Positions 17,391-26,582 of a stretch of DNA of 64,000 bases are shown piece after piece. Origin of the DNA: Streptomyces sp. NBC_00154 (GTDB taxonomy: Bacteria > Actinomycetota > Actinomycetes > Streptomycetales > Streptomycetaceae). Positions within the stretch are counted from its first letter, which is position 1; each line of letters begins with the position of its first letter. A program made the translations under genes and the position numbers. The notes below the pieces were generated by a model. The model was not told the DNA's origin and searched no databases. It saw nothing but the letters and a program-made list of their open reading frames with translations. The stretch covers positions 5,524,501-5,588,500 of the forward strand of contig NZ_JAPEMI010000001.1 of assembly GCF_026342835.1 (NCBI RefSeq). The letters are read 5' to 3'.

Positions 17391-20300
17391 TCAGCCGGGG
17401 GGTGCGGAGCGGGCGGTCCAGTCCGTCCCGGCGGCCTCGTCCACCGTGAACGCACCCGCCGGATAGGGGAGTCCCCTGGCCAGGGTCGCCGCCCGCTCGA
17501 ACTCCTCGTGAGCCGCCCGCTCGCGGCCCAGCGCCGCGAGCGCGGCGGCATGCACCGTGCGGGACCCGGTCTCCGACAGCCGCTCGCCGACCCGCGCCGC
17601 CCGCAGCGTCTCCGCCGCCGCCCGCCGCGCCGCCCGCTCCGGGTGACCCGACAGCAGTTCCGCCCAGGCGAGCAGAGGCGCCGCCGACGGGTCGCTGTCG
17701 TCGGCCAGCAGAGCGAGGGCTTCCTGCGGGCGGCCCTCGCGCACCAGGCGTTCGGCGTCCGCCGTCCGCACCTCGTGCACGGCCTGCCGGTCGCGCTGCG
17801 CCTCGGCGGTCCGCCCCGCCTGCGCCAGCAGTTCCGCCGCACCGGGCTCACCGGTTCTGATCCGGACGCGGGCCAGAGCGGCCAGAGCGTACGGGGTGCA
17901 CCAGGCGGGACTCGGTTCGCCATCCCGGACGGCTGCCTCGGCCTGTTCCCGTGCCTCGGCGAACTCACGGAGCAGCAGATGCAGTTCGGCCAGATTGGCG
18001 CGCTCGAAGGCCACCGTTGTCGGATCGCCGGTGTGCTCGGCCAGGCTCAGTGCCTGCCGGCCGATGGAGACCGCTTCGCCGAGCCGGCCGGACCGGCGCG
18101 CGTGTTCCCGCAGCACCGAGAGGATGGTGACCAGCAGTTCCTGGTCCCCGTACGCCTCGGCATGCGGCAGCGCCAGATCGGCCGCGGCGCGGGCTTGCGC
18201 GAACCGGCCCGCGAGGCCGAGCGCGGTCGCCTGGCTCCCCAGGGACCTGGCCAGCAGCCCCCGGCGTTCGCCGCCCCGCACCGCCTCGGCGGCCTCCTGC
18301 GCCCTCTGGGCAGAGGCGTGCGCGGCCTCGTACCGGCCGCCCACGAACCGCACGACCGCCGCTGCCAGATGGTGCGTCGCGGTGGTGGGCGCAGGGGTGT
18401 GCGGGCCCGGGGGGTACGTACGCAGCAGCTCCTCGCCCTCGTCGGTGCCGCGATGCTTCGCCAGCACCTCGGTCAGCCGGGCCGCGGCCAGCACCTGGCC
18501 GTCCTCGTCGCCGCGCCGGACCATGTCCGCCAGCGCCTCGCGCAGTACGGTGGCCGCCTCCTGGTACCGGGCCATCCGGCGCAGGACGGCCCCCCGGTCG
18601 ATCCGGGCCTGCGCCGCATCGGCGGCCATCGCGTCGAGCCGGGCGGTCAGTTGGGCGTAGTAGCGGTCGGCGGTGTCATTGGCGCAGAGGGCCGCGGCGC
18701 GTTCGGCGGCCTGCCGCAGGTACTGGGTGGCACGTGGGTCGTCGGCCCGGGTCAGATGCGAGGCCAGCGTGTCGACGGCGTCGGGGCGCCGCCTCAGCAC
18801 TGCCTCCGCGTACGCCGAGTGCAGCTGTCGGCGGCGCGCGGCGGACAGCCCGTCGTAACAGGTCAGTCGCACCAGCGGGTGGCGGAAGGCGAGGCCGGGC
18901 AGCGGCCGGCCACCGACCACCACCGGCCGTTCCGCCACCACCGAGGCGGCGACCGCCGCATCCACGGCGTCGGTCGCCTCGGCGGACGAGAGCGGCGGAT
19001 GCAGGCCGTGCTCCGCCACATCCAGGATCTCGCCCAGCGCGGCACCGCCGCCGGCCACGGAGATGGCCTCGACGACCCGGCGTGCCGCGGGCCCGAGCCG
19101 CGCAAGGCGAGCGGTCACCAGCTGACGGACGCCCTCCGGGGCGCTCAGCCCCGCGGTGTCCGCGCCGTCCTGAGCGGAGCGGGCGAGTTCCAGGGCGAAC
19201 AGCGGATTGCCGAGCGAGAGCTCCCAGACCCGGTCGAGACCGGTCCTGGCACCCGCGTCCTCCGCGACGGCCAGACACTCCTCGCGTCCCAGTCGTCCCA
19301 ACTCCATTGAGTGGGCGAGCCCTTGTCGGGACAGAGCTTCCAGTGAGGCACGGCGCGGGTCCGTCCCGTCGAACTCCTCCGCGCGGTACGTGACGACGAA
19401 ACGCCACGCGGCTCCTGTGGCCGACGCCCGCCGGGCCAGATGGCTCAGCAGCTGGTACGACCCCGTGTCGGCGGCATGCAGATCGTCCAGCACCAGCAGG
19501 ACGGGTCCGGCCGCCGCCAGATCGCCGAGCAGCCCGGCCGTGGCCCGGAACAACCGGTCGCGCTGCTCTTCGGGACTGCGCTCCGCACCCGCCCCGATCT
19601 GCCCCAACGTGGGCAGGAGCGAGGCGAGTTCGGGGTATTCGCCGCCGATCCTGGCCCGTTCGGCGGACGGCCGGTCGGCCAGCCAGGCATCCAGCGCCTC
19701 GACGAAGACGCCGTACGGGGTGTGCCCCTCCGCGTCGTGGCCCGCGCCCCACAGCACGGCCGTCCCGGCCTCGGCAGCCCGGCGGGCCGCCTCTGCCGTC
19801 AGCCGCGTCTTGCCCACCCCGGCCTCGCCGCCGACGAGCCGCACCGGAGGACCGTCGGCGGCCAGCAGCACGCCGAGTTCGTCGGACCGGCCCCGCAGCG
19901 GCGGGCCGGGCGAGGTGCGTATCGCAGCCGGAAGAACGGGCACGGAGGCGGCGGGAATCACGGCCGTGGACGCGTCCAGCGCCAGCAGATACAGCTGCTC
20001 GGTCGCCGGGCCGGGCCGTACGCCGAGTTCGGCGTCGAGCGCCTCCCGGCACAGGTGGTACTGGCGCACGGCCTGCCGGCGAAGGCCCTGGCGCAAGTAG
20101 GCGTCGATCAGCACCCGGTGGGCACGCTCCTCGGCCGGCGCGGCGGCCACGGCACGCAGCGCCACCTCGGTGGCCAGTTCGGTCTCGCCGTCCGCGAGAT
20201 GGGCCTCGGCGAGCGCCAGCCGTACCCGGTCGCACATCGCGGAGAGCTCCTCGCGCCGGGCCTCGGCCCAGGGCGCGTACCGGTCCTCGGGCAGCAGCTC

Positions 20301-20753
20301 GCCGGTGAACGCGGCGAGTGCGGCGGTCAGCGCCTCCGTCGAACCCCCGGTCAGGGCTTGTTCGGCGAGGTTCGCGGCCTGATCGGCGTCGATCACCACG
20401 GTGTGCGGATCGAGCCGCAGCAGGGTGCCTTCGCCGGTCAGATAGGACGAGGAGGCGCGGGGGGCCAGCTCCGGCTCGATGGCGCGGCGGGCCGCGTGCA
20501 GCGCGACCCGCAGACTGCCGAGCGCGGCCTGGGCGTCGGAGTCCGGCCAGCAGATCTCCATGGCCTGCTCACGGTGGAGGCTGTGGCCGGGGGAGACGGC
20601 GAGGAGTTTCACGAGGGCGCGGGCGCTGGGGCGGGGCCATTTGTCGGCGAGCGGGGGCCCGCCGTCGCGAGTCACCCGGAACCCGCCGAAAAGGTGCAGT
20701 CGCAGGAGCGGAGGAGTGGGCTCCGTGCTGTGGTTCGTGTCTTCCGCACCCAT
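17391..20753 (-). CDS. Large BTAD/AAA transcriptional regulator (SARP-like)
   Basis: 1,120 residues. Order: an OmpR-like winged-helix region (LHLFGGFRVTRDG, residues ~18-95), a bacterial transcriptional activation domain (~130-260), an AAA ATPase with Walker A GGEAGVGKTRL at 308-318 and Walker B LLVLDDLHAADTGS near 410, then a long helical TPR-like C-terminus. This is the AfsR/large-SARP layout without a LuxR tail. Such proteins activate secondary metabolite or developmental genes, but no biosynthetic cluster lies nearby. It is convergent with the ABC exporter (32 bases apart) and lies downstream of the terminator at 20790. Confidence 0.85.
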   Translation of the reverse strand: MGAEDTNHSTEPTPPLLRLHLFGGFRVTRDGGPPLADKWPRPSARALVKLLAVSPGHSLHREQAMEICWPDSDAQAALGSLRVALHAARRAIEPELAPRASSSYLTGEGTLLRLDPHTVVIDADQAANLAEQALTGGSTEALTAALAAFTGELLPEDRYAPWAEARREELSAMCDRVRLALAEAHLADGETELATEVALRAVAAAPAEERAHRVLIDAYLRQGLRRQAVRQYHLCREALDAELGVRPGPATEQLYLLALDASTAVIPAASVPVLPAAIRTSPGPPLRGRSDELGVLLAADGPPVRLVGGEAGVGKTRLTAEAARRAAEAGTAVLWGAGHDAEGHTPYGVFVEALDAWLADRPSAERARIGGEYPELASLLPTLGQIGAGAERSPEEQRDRLFRATAGLLGDLAAAGPVLLVLDDLHAADTGSYQLLSHLARRASATGAAWRFVVTYRAEEFDGTDPRRASLEALSRQGLAHSMELGRLGREECLAVAEDAGARTGLDRVWELSLGNPLFALELARSAQDGADTAGLSAPEGVRQLVTARLARLGPAARRVVEAISVAGGGAALGEILDVAEHGLHPPLSSAEATDAVDAAVAASVVAERPVVVGGRPLPGLAFRHPLVRLTCYDGLSAARRRQLHSAYAEAVLRRRPDAVDTLASHLTRADDPRATQYLRQAAERAAALCANDTADRYYAQLTARLDAMAADAAQARIDRGAVLRRMARYQEAATVLREALADMVRRGDEDGQVLAAARLTEVLAKHRGTDEGEELLRTYPPGPHTPAPTTATHHLAAAVVRFVGGRYEAAHASAQRAQEAAEAVRGGERRGLLARSLGSQATALGLAGRFAQARAAADLALPHAEAYGDQELLVTILSVLREHARRSGRLGEAVSIGRQALSLAEHTGDPTTVAFERANLAELHLLLREFAEAREQAEAAVRDGEPSPAWCTPYALAALARVRIRTGEPGAAELLAQAGRTAEAQRDRQAVHEVRTADAERLVREGRPQEALALLADDSDPSAAPLLAWAELLSGHPERAARRAAAETLRAARVGERLSETGSRTVHAAALAALGRERAAHEEFERAATLARGLPYPAGAFTVDEAAGTDWTARSAPPG

Positions 20754-20789
20754 AGGGGCGCACTTTAACTCCCCTCTTCGGACACACCA

Positions 20790-20821
20790 CAGGCCCCCCG
20801 AACGGACGTCCGGGAGGCCTG
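20790..20821 (-). terminator. Hairpin after the protease operon
   Basis: CAGGCC/GGCCTG closes the stem and a CCCG/CGGG pair continues it after one mismatch. It lies between the end of the FG-GAP gene and the start of the BTAD regulator, both on the minus strand, so it should insulate the two. Confidence 0.6.
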
Positions 20822-20837
20822 CGGGGCGAGGTGTCCG

Positions 20838-23783
20838 TCAGGAGAGCGTGGACACCGTCAGCCGGGAGATGGCGGTGAACTGCTGCAGATACCGGCCGCC
20901 CAGCAGTTCGGTCATGCGGTCGAAGCCCGTTTCGTCGAAGCCGAGATTGACGACCTCGTCGACGCCGTCACCGTCCAGGTCGCCGGAGAAGTACTCTCTG
21001 GCGCCGAGGTAGGTGTTGTGACCCACGTCGTCCGGGTAGTCGTCCTCCGCGGTCAGAACGGACGGGTCGTACAGGTAAGCGCCGGACTGGGCGCCGCCGA
21101 CGAGCAGGCGGCGTCCGCCCGGCCCGGTGAGGAACCCGCCGGTCTCCACCGAAGGCAGAGTGAATAGCCGGTAGTCCCGGCCGCCCGCCGCGTACGTGCG
21201 GAACGACGCGGTCCCCGTGAGGACCAGCCCCTCGGGCCCGGTGAAGTAGCTGCCTACGTTCCAGGGGCCTCCGGCGACGCCGTGGTGGAGGACCTCACCG
21301 GTGCGGCTGTCGCGGATCTCGACCACGGCGCGCAGGCTTGAGCCGTCCGGCGCGCCCTCGGCCGTCGTCGAGGTGGCGGAGAACCAGGTGTAGACGACCG
21401 CGTGCCCGTCGGCGTACGGGATCTCCGGCGAGGTGAAGACGCCGTGGTTCAGGCCGGCGCCGTACAGCTTGCCGTCCACGCTCTCGGCCGGGGCCTTGGG
21501 TGCGGCGGTCCAGCGTACGGTGCCCTTCTTGGCGTCGAGCGCGACACCGTCGACCGCGGGCGAGTCCTTCTGGAAGGAGTCGGTGCTCGAGTACTGCGCG
21601 TACACCCGGCCCTCGCCCACGGCGGGGTCGCCGAACACGACGCCGCCCGCGCTCGCGGGCGCCGCGTACGTCCACAGTGCCGAGCCGCTGCCGCGGTAGG
21701 CGCGCAGCTTGTCGGTCGGCACGACGATGTCGGCGCGCTGGTCGCCGTCGAGGTCGGCGACCGTCACGGAGCGGACGAACTGCCCGTTCCCGTCGATGCG
21801 TTCGATGACTTTGCCGTTGCGTCCGTCGATGACCGCGACGGCCGTGTCCGCGGCCACCACGAAGTCGTCGTGGCCGTCGCCGTTGACATCGCCCTTCTCG
21901 ATCCGGTGCACCTGCCCCGGGACGGTGGCCTTCCACAGCAGCTCGGGCTTGCCTGCTGTCAGCGACGGACCCGAGTACGCCCACACGCCGTCGGACTTGC
22001 CACCGACGACCAGGTCGTTCTTCTTGTCGCCGTCGATGTCGGCCGACTGCGCGGACCACAGGTCGCCCTGGAGCGGCAGGAGGCTCTGCTGCTTGCCGTT
22101 GCCGAAGCCGTAGGTGCGGATGTTCTGGTTCTGGTCGACGGTGCGGACGTGCCGGCCGGCCCCGTCGCGGTAGACCTGGCTGAACATCGGCGAGGCGCCG
22201 ATGCCCTTCTCCTGCCAGCGCATGTCGCCGCTGCCGGAGAACACGGTGAGCGAGGCGTACTGTCCGCCCCCGGGGTTCTCGGCGGTGTTCATTCCGGTGT
22301 CGTCCTGGGCGGCTGTCACGAGGTTGCCGTCGACGACGTCGAGGCTCCAGGTGCTCGGCCCGTCATGGCTGTTGTCGGCGTCGCGTTTGACGGTGGAGGA
22401 CCACAGCAGGGTGCCGGGGTCCGTGCCGTCCACGACCCGGACCGTGTTGGCGTTGATGTACAACGTCGGGCTGAGCGTGGACTCGCTGACCACGTACTCG
22501 GGCTTCCGGTCGTCCCGCAGGTCACCGATCGCCATGTCGGTGGGCACCGCGTTGATCCGGGTGTCGAGCGTGGTGCGCTTGCCGTCGGCCAGGGAGTACG
22601 AGTCCAGCTCGTACTTCACGCCGTCGGTGGGGTCGGACTGCTCCAGGGCCACGAGCCGTCCGCGCGTGGTGTCCAGGTGCAGCTGACGCGAGTAGAGGGC
22701 GCTGTCCGTCTGCCACTTGACGGCGCCGTCCTCGGTGTCGAGCACCAGGGTGCGGCCGCGCCCTGCGGCGGTCGCGGTTCTGCGCTGGTTGTACGACGCG
22801 GCGACCAGTCCGCCGCCGAGGTCCTCCAGGGCTCCCCACGCCGTCCCGGAGCGCACGCCCGTGTCGTACGTCCAGGTGCCGGACGGGGTCAGGGCCCCGT
22901 CGGCGTACGAGAAGCGGATGCCCGACACCGTGGCGGTGGCGGCGGCAGGGGAGTTGAGGTTGTAGTACGGCGCGTCCGTGACGACGAGCGTCCTGCCGAC
23001 GAGCTTCACGTTGTAGGCGTACGCGTACAGCTTCGACCACAGAGTCCTGCCGGTCCTGCCGTCGAGGACCGTGACGAAGGTGCCGTTGGCCAGCGAGGAG
23101 CCGGGAGAGGTGAACGGGCGGTACGGGGACACACCCACGCTCGCCGAGAACACCACGTCGTCCACGCCGTCACCGGTCAGGTCGCCGGTCACGTACCCCT
23201 GGTCGGACGCGGGCGTGAACGGGCTCACCGCGTTGTAGCCCATGACGATGCGTGCGGGGTAGGGCTCGGTCTGCCAGGGCCGGGAGTTCTTGACCCCCCA
23301 GTCCGCGTACAGCGAGGCGTTGTCGCGCCGCCACAGGGGCGTGCCGTCGGCCTTGCTGCGCTGGACGCTGCCGAGACTGTGGAGGGTGAAGTAGTCGCCG
23401 TTCCCGCCACCGGCGGGGACGGTGGCGGCCAGACCGCGCACGCCTTCCACCGTCGACTTCGGGGAGACGGTCACGGCACCGTCGCCACCGGCGTCCGTGC
23501 CGGTGCCTTCGTCGAGGTGGGAGCCCGCGCCCTGGTCCGTGTCCTGGCCGGCTCCGGAGGTGCCGGAACCTTCGGTCGCGCCCTGCGGGTCGACGCTCTC
23601 GCGGTCGGCGTCCGCGTAGGCGTTCAGCCGGGCGTGGTCCGCCAGCCGCTCGGCCTGGCTGTCCGTGAGGGTGAGCAGGCTGCTGCCGTCGTCGGCCAGT
23701 GCGGGCGGCGCGGCGCTCAGCGCCAGACCGGCCGCGACCAGCGCGGAGGCGAGCCGCAGCGCTCGTCGGGAGTTGGTTCTCAT
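20838..23783 (-). CDS. Secreted FG-GAP/VCBS beta-propeller protein
   Basis: 981 residues from the ATG, whose A overlaps the TGA of the upstream protease gene; a GTG one codon earlier is an alternative. It has a Sec signal peptide (hydrophobic stretch to ALSAAPPALA) and a low-complexity Gly/Asp/Thr linker at ~60-110. Repeated calcium-binding FG-GAP/VCBS units follow, seen as D-x-D-G-D-x2-D variants: GDLTGDGVDDVV, ADIDGDKKNDLV, GDVNGDGHDDFV, ADLDGDQRADIV, GDLDGDGVDEVV. It probably folds as a propeller that binds a surface ligand. The one-base overlap with the subtilase indicates coupled synthesis, so it may be a partner or substrate of that protease. Confidence 0.85.
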   Translation of the reverse strand: MRTNSRRALRLASALVAAGLALSAAPPALADDGSSLLTLTDSQAERLADHARLNAYADADRESVDPQGATEGSGTSGAGQDTDQGAGSHLDEGTGTDAGGDGAVTVSPKSTVEGVRGLAATVPAGGGNGDYFTLHSLGSVQRSKADGTPLWRRDNASLYADWGVKNSRPWQTEPYPARIVMGYNAVSPFTPASDQGYVTGDLTGDGVDDVVFSASVGVSPYRPFTSPGSSLANGTFVTVLDGRTGRTLWSKLYAYAYNVKLVGRTLVVTDAPYYNLNSPAAATATVSGIRFSYADGALTPSGTWTYDTGVRSGTAWGALEDLGGGLVAASYNQRRTATAAGRGRTLVLDTEDGAVKWQTDSALYSRQLHLDTTRGRLVALEQSDPTDGVKYELDSYSLADGKRTTLDTRINAVPTDMAIGDLRDDRKPEYVVSESTLSPTLYINANTVRVVDGTDPGTLLWSSTVKRDADNSHDGPSTWSLDVVDGNLVTAAQDDTGMNTAENPGGGQYASLTVFSGSGDMRWQEKGIGASPMFSQVYRDGAGRHVRTVDQNQNIRTYGFGNGKQQSLLPLQGDLWSAQSADIDGDKKNDLVVGGKSDGVWAYSGPSLTAGKPELLWKATVPGQVHRIEKGDVNGDGHDDFVVAADTAVAVIDGRNGKVIERIDGNGQFVRSVTVADLDGDQRADIVVPTDKLRAYRGSGSALWTYAAPASAGGVVFGDPAVGEGRVYAQYSSTDSFQKDSPAVDGVALDAKKGTVRWTAAPKAPAESVDGKLYGAGLNHGVFTSPEIPYADGHAVVYTWFSATSTTAEGAPDGSSLRAVVEIRDSRTGEVLHHGVAGGPWNVGSYFTGPEGLVLTGTASFRTYAAGGRDYRLFTLPSVETGGFLTGPGGRRLLVGGAQSGAYLYDPSVLTAEDDYPDDVGHNTYLGAREYFSGDLDGDGVDEVVNLGFDETGFDRMTELLGGRYLQQFTAISRLTVSTLS

Positions 23784-26332
23784 CACTTGGTCCCCTGCGC
23801 GATGCGGATGGCGGACCGGTCCTTGAGGACCGGCTGGTCGAAGGAGTACTGCAGGGCGTCGGTGCCGGCCTGGTTCTCGATGCCGACGGTCGCGCTCGCG
23901 CCGTTCTCGGGCGAGGCGGTGGACAGGCCCTGGTACTGGAGGGTGACGGCGCCGGTGACCTCGTCGAAGACGGCCTCGAAGGAGACACGGGCCGAGGTGT
24001 TGCCGGCGAAGGCGGCGTTGTTCCAGACGACCGCGAACCTGCGGCTGCCCGCGCTGCCCGTGGTCGCCGTCTGCACGCTGGACTTCTTGTCCAGGGTCAG
24101 GTCGTCCCAGAAGGCGGCCACAGTGCCGTTGGGCTTGTCGGCCGACGGCAGCGCGACGTTGTCGTAGTCACCGAGCCGCGGTTCCAGGAAGTTGATCAGA
24201 CCGTTGGTGGTGACGCTTGCGCTGGAGTAGGAGACGCCGTACAGCTTCACCGGGAAGGGCAGCGAGACGGTCTTCGCGTCCTCGTCACCGCTCAGCGCGA
24301 CCTTGCTGCTGCCGCTGATCCAGGAGTACGTCGCCGGGGTGCAGCTGTTGCCTGCGGTGTCGCTGCGGGCGGGCGCCCGGGCGGTCAGTGACTCGTCACC
24401 GTCCACGGTCAGCTTGCCGCTGTAGATGCCGTTGCACAGCACGGGCGCTGCGGGCGCGGCGGTCAGGGTGTAGGAACCCTCGGCCACCTTCGGCAGGTCG
24501 AAGTGTCCGCCGGCGTCCGTGGTGACCGAGGCGACCGGAGTGCCGGCGACCTGGACGGTTGCCTTGGCGAGGGGTTTTCCGGTGACGTCGAGGACGGTGC
24601 CGGACACGGCGTGCGAGGCGACCGCGTCCAACGTGAAGTCCTTGGTGACCTGTTCGCCGGTGACGACCGTGACACCGGACTCGGTGCCGTTCGCGTAGCC
24701 GTACCCGCTGAGGGCGAAGTCGTACGAGCCCGCCGGCAGGGTAAGCCGGTAGGAGCCGTCCGCCGACGTCGTCACGGAGCGGGTCGAGGTGGATCCGGAG
24801 GCCTTCACGGTGACGCCGTAGAGCGCGGAGCCGTTCGCTCTGTCCGTGATCCTGCCGGTGACGACGGCCGCCGTGTGCGGGGCGGCGTCGACGGAGGCGT
24901 AGATGTCGAGCTTGCCCTCGCCCCAGACGTTGTTCATGCCGGCGGTGCCGCCGCAGTGCGTGTCGTCGACATCGCGCGCAGCCTCGTCGAGCAGGGCGCG
25001 GGTCGCGTCGATGTCGCCGATGAGGGAGGGGGCGGACGACCACAGCAGAGCGACGGCGCCCGCGACGTGCGGCGTGGCCATCGACGTACCGGATATCGAC
25101 CTGTACGTGTTGCCGGGCCACGTGGAGCGGACGTCGACACCCGGCGCCGAGATGTTCGGCTTGGCCGATCCGTCGAGCCTGGACGGGCCGAAGCCGGAGA
25201 AACTTGCTATCTTCCCGGCCGAGTCATAGGCGCCGACGCCGTACGCGGGCGCCTGCGAGCCCGGCGCGTGGCCGGTCGAGCAGGTCACGCCGTCGCCGTC
25301 GTTGCCGGAGGCGAACGCCTCGAAGATCCCGGCCGCGTTCCACGCCTCGACGATGTCCTGGTAGAAGGTCGTGTCACCGCCGCCCCAGGAGTTGTTGACG
25401 ATGTCGGGGGCGAGGTCGGGACGCGGGTTCTGACCGGTGTGGTCGGTCGGCGCGAGGATCCACTGGCCTGCCGCGAGCAGTGAGGAGTCCGAACAGGAGC
25501 TGGACTCACACCCCTTGGCGGCGATCCACTTGGCGCCGGGCGCGACACCGACACCGCCGGCGCCCACCATGGTGCCCATGGTGTGCGTGCCGTGGCCGTT
25601 GTTGTCGCAGGGCGCCGACGTCGTGCACTGGCCCGTCGGGTCGTACCAGTTGTAGTCGTGCGTGAAGGAGCCGTCGCCGTTGTTGCCACGGTAGTTGCCG
25701 ACGAGCGCCGGGTGGTCGTACTGGACCCCCGAGTCGACGTTGGCGATGACGATGCCCTCACCACGGTCGTCGTACTGGTCCCAGACCTGGTCGGCCTTGA
25801 TGTCCTGGACGCCCCACTCGGCGGCGGTGGTGTCGGCGTCGGTGGCGGCGTCGGTCGACTTCGACTCGGTCCGGTCGAGCTTGTAGGTGTGCTCCTTGAC
25901 GATGCTCGCCACATCAGGGCGCTTCGCCAGGGCGTCGACGAGGTTCTCACCGCCGGTCACCTTGAGCGCATTGGCGATCCAGTACGACCGGTAACCGATC
26001 TTCTCCTTGTCGAGGAAGGACTGCAGCGGCTTCTGGCTGTTCTTCGCCTCACTGCGCAGCGAGGCGAACGCCGACTTCGCCTTTGCCGCGTGGGACTTCT
26101 TGCCCTTGGCCGCGGACAGGTCCGCCTGGCTCTTGAGGACGACGAAAAAGGTCGACTCCTTGCCCTTCGCGACAGTGTCGAGAACGGCGGAGTCGACCTT
26201 GGCGGTGACGGGGCTCGGGTCCGCCGCAGACTGTGCGAACGCGGGTGCGGGGCCGGACAGTGCGGCTGTGGCCGTGATCGCGGCCGCAGCCCACGCGGCG
26301 GTTCTGCGCCGCGGGGATCGGGGCAGATGCAT
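23783..26332 (-). CDS. Secreted subtilisin-like serine protease (S8)
   Basis: 849 residues with a twin-Arg-containing basic N-terminus, a hydrophobic core and a cleavage region near APAFAQ. An inhibitor-I9-like propeptide (residues ~45-150) precedes the catalytic domain: Asp200 (NVDSG), His247 (NGHGTH), oxyanion Asn344 (ASGNDG) and Ser417 (GTSMATPHVAG). After ~480 come two carboxypeptidase-regulatory-like beta domains and a C-terminal ~170-residue beta domain (from WISGSSKVALSG). All catalytic residues are present. The gene heads a two-gene operon with the FG-GAP protein and diverges from the aldehyde dehydrogenase gene. Confidence 0.92.
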   Translation of the reverse strand: MHLPRSPRRRTAAWAAAAITATAALSGPAPAFAQSAADPSPVTAKVDSAVLDTVAKGKESTFFVVLKSQADLSAAKGKKSHAAKAKSAFASLRSEAKNSQKPLQSFLDKEKIGYRSYWIANALKVTGGENLVDALAKRPDVASIVKEHTYKLDRTESKSTDAATDADTTAAEWGVQDIKADQVWDQYDDRGEGIVIANVDSGVQYDHPALVGNYRGNNGDGSFTHDYNWYDPTGQCTTSAPCDNNGHGTHTMGTMVGAGGVGVAPGAKWIAAKGCESSSCSDSSLLAAGQWILAPTDHTGQNPRPDLAPDIVNNSWGGGDTTFYQDIVEAWNAAGIFEAFASGNDGDGVTCSTGHAPGSQAPAYGVGAYDSAGKIASFSGFGPSRLDGSAKPNISAPGVDVRSTWPGNTYRSISGTSMATPHVAGAVALLWSSAPSLIGDIDATRALLDEAARDVDDTHCGGTAGMNNVWGEGKLDIYASVDAAPHTAAVVTGRITDRANGSALYGVTVKASGSTSTRSVTTSADGSYRLTLPAGSYDFALSGYGYANGTESGVTVVTGEQVTKDFTLDAVASHAVSGTVLDVTGKPLAKATVQVAGTPVASVTTDAGGHFDLPKVAEGSYTLTAAPAAPVLCNGIYSGKLTVDGDESLTARAPARSDTAGNSCTPATYSWISGSSKVALSGDEDAKTVSLPFPVKLYGVSYSSASVTTNGLINFLEPRLGDYDNVALPSADKPNGTVAAFWDDLTLDKKSSVQTATTGSAGSRRFAVVWNNAAFAGNTSARVSFEAVFDEVTGAVTLQYQGLSTASPENGASATVGIENQAGTDALQYSFDQPVLKDRSAIRIAQGTK

Positions 26333-26517
26333 CGGAGTGCTCCTCCATGGCTGGTACGGGGGAGCCCGCCGCGGTTCCGGGACCAGTGGGTGAGTACGGG
26401 AGGAGGCGGGCTGATCCGGGACGCTAGGAGGAGGCCGTTACTGGTGAATTACTGAACTGCGCGGCGAAGCCCGGGTGAACGGCCCGGGCGCACGTGACCG
26501 GCGTCTCTGGCGCCCAA

Positions 26518-26536
26518 AAACTAACGCCGCTAGTTT
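26518..26536. promoter_or_regulatory. Candidate TetR operator upstream of the aldehyde dehydrogenase operon
   Basis: AAACTAACGCCGCTAGTTT: 9-base arms around a central C, with one mismatch. The same pattern (AAACTAGCAGTGCTAATTA) occurs at 34234-34252 between a TetR gene and an acyl-CoA dehydrogenase gene. It lies 47 bases before the start at 26583. Confidence 0.6.
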
Positions 26537-26582
26537 GGGGTGCTGACGACATCGGCCGTATCCATGTCCGGGAGGAAATGCC

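Noticed and set aside
18676..20235. Second minus-strand frame inside the BTAD regulator
   Set aside because: It is a shifted frame of the same gene with Arg/Gly-rich nonsense composition.
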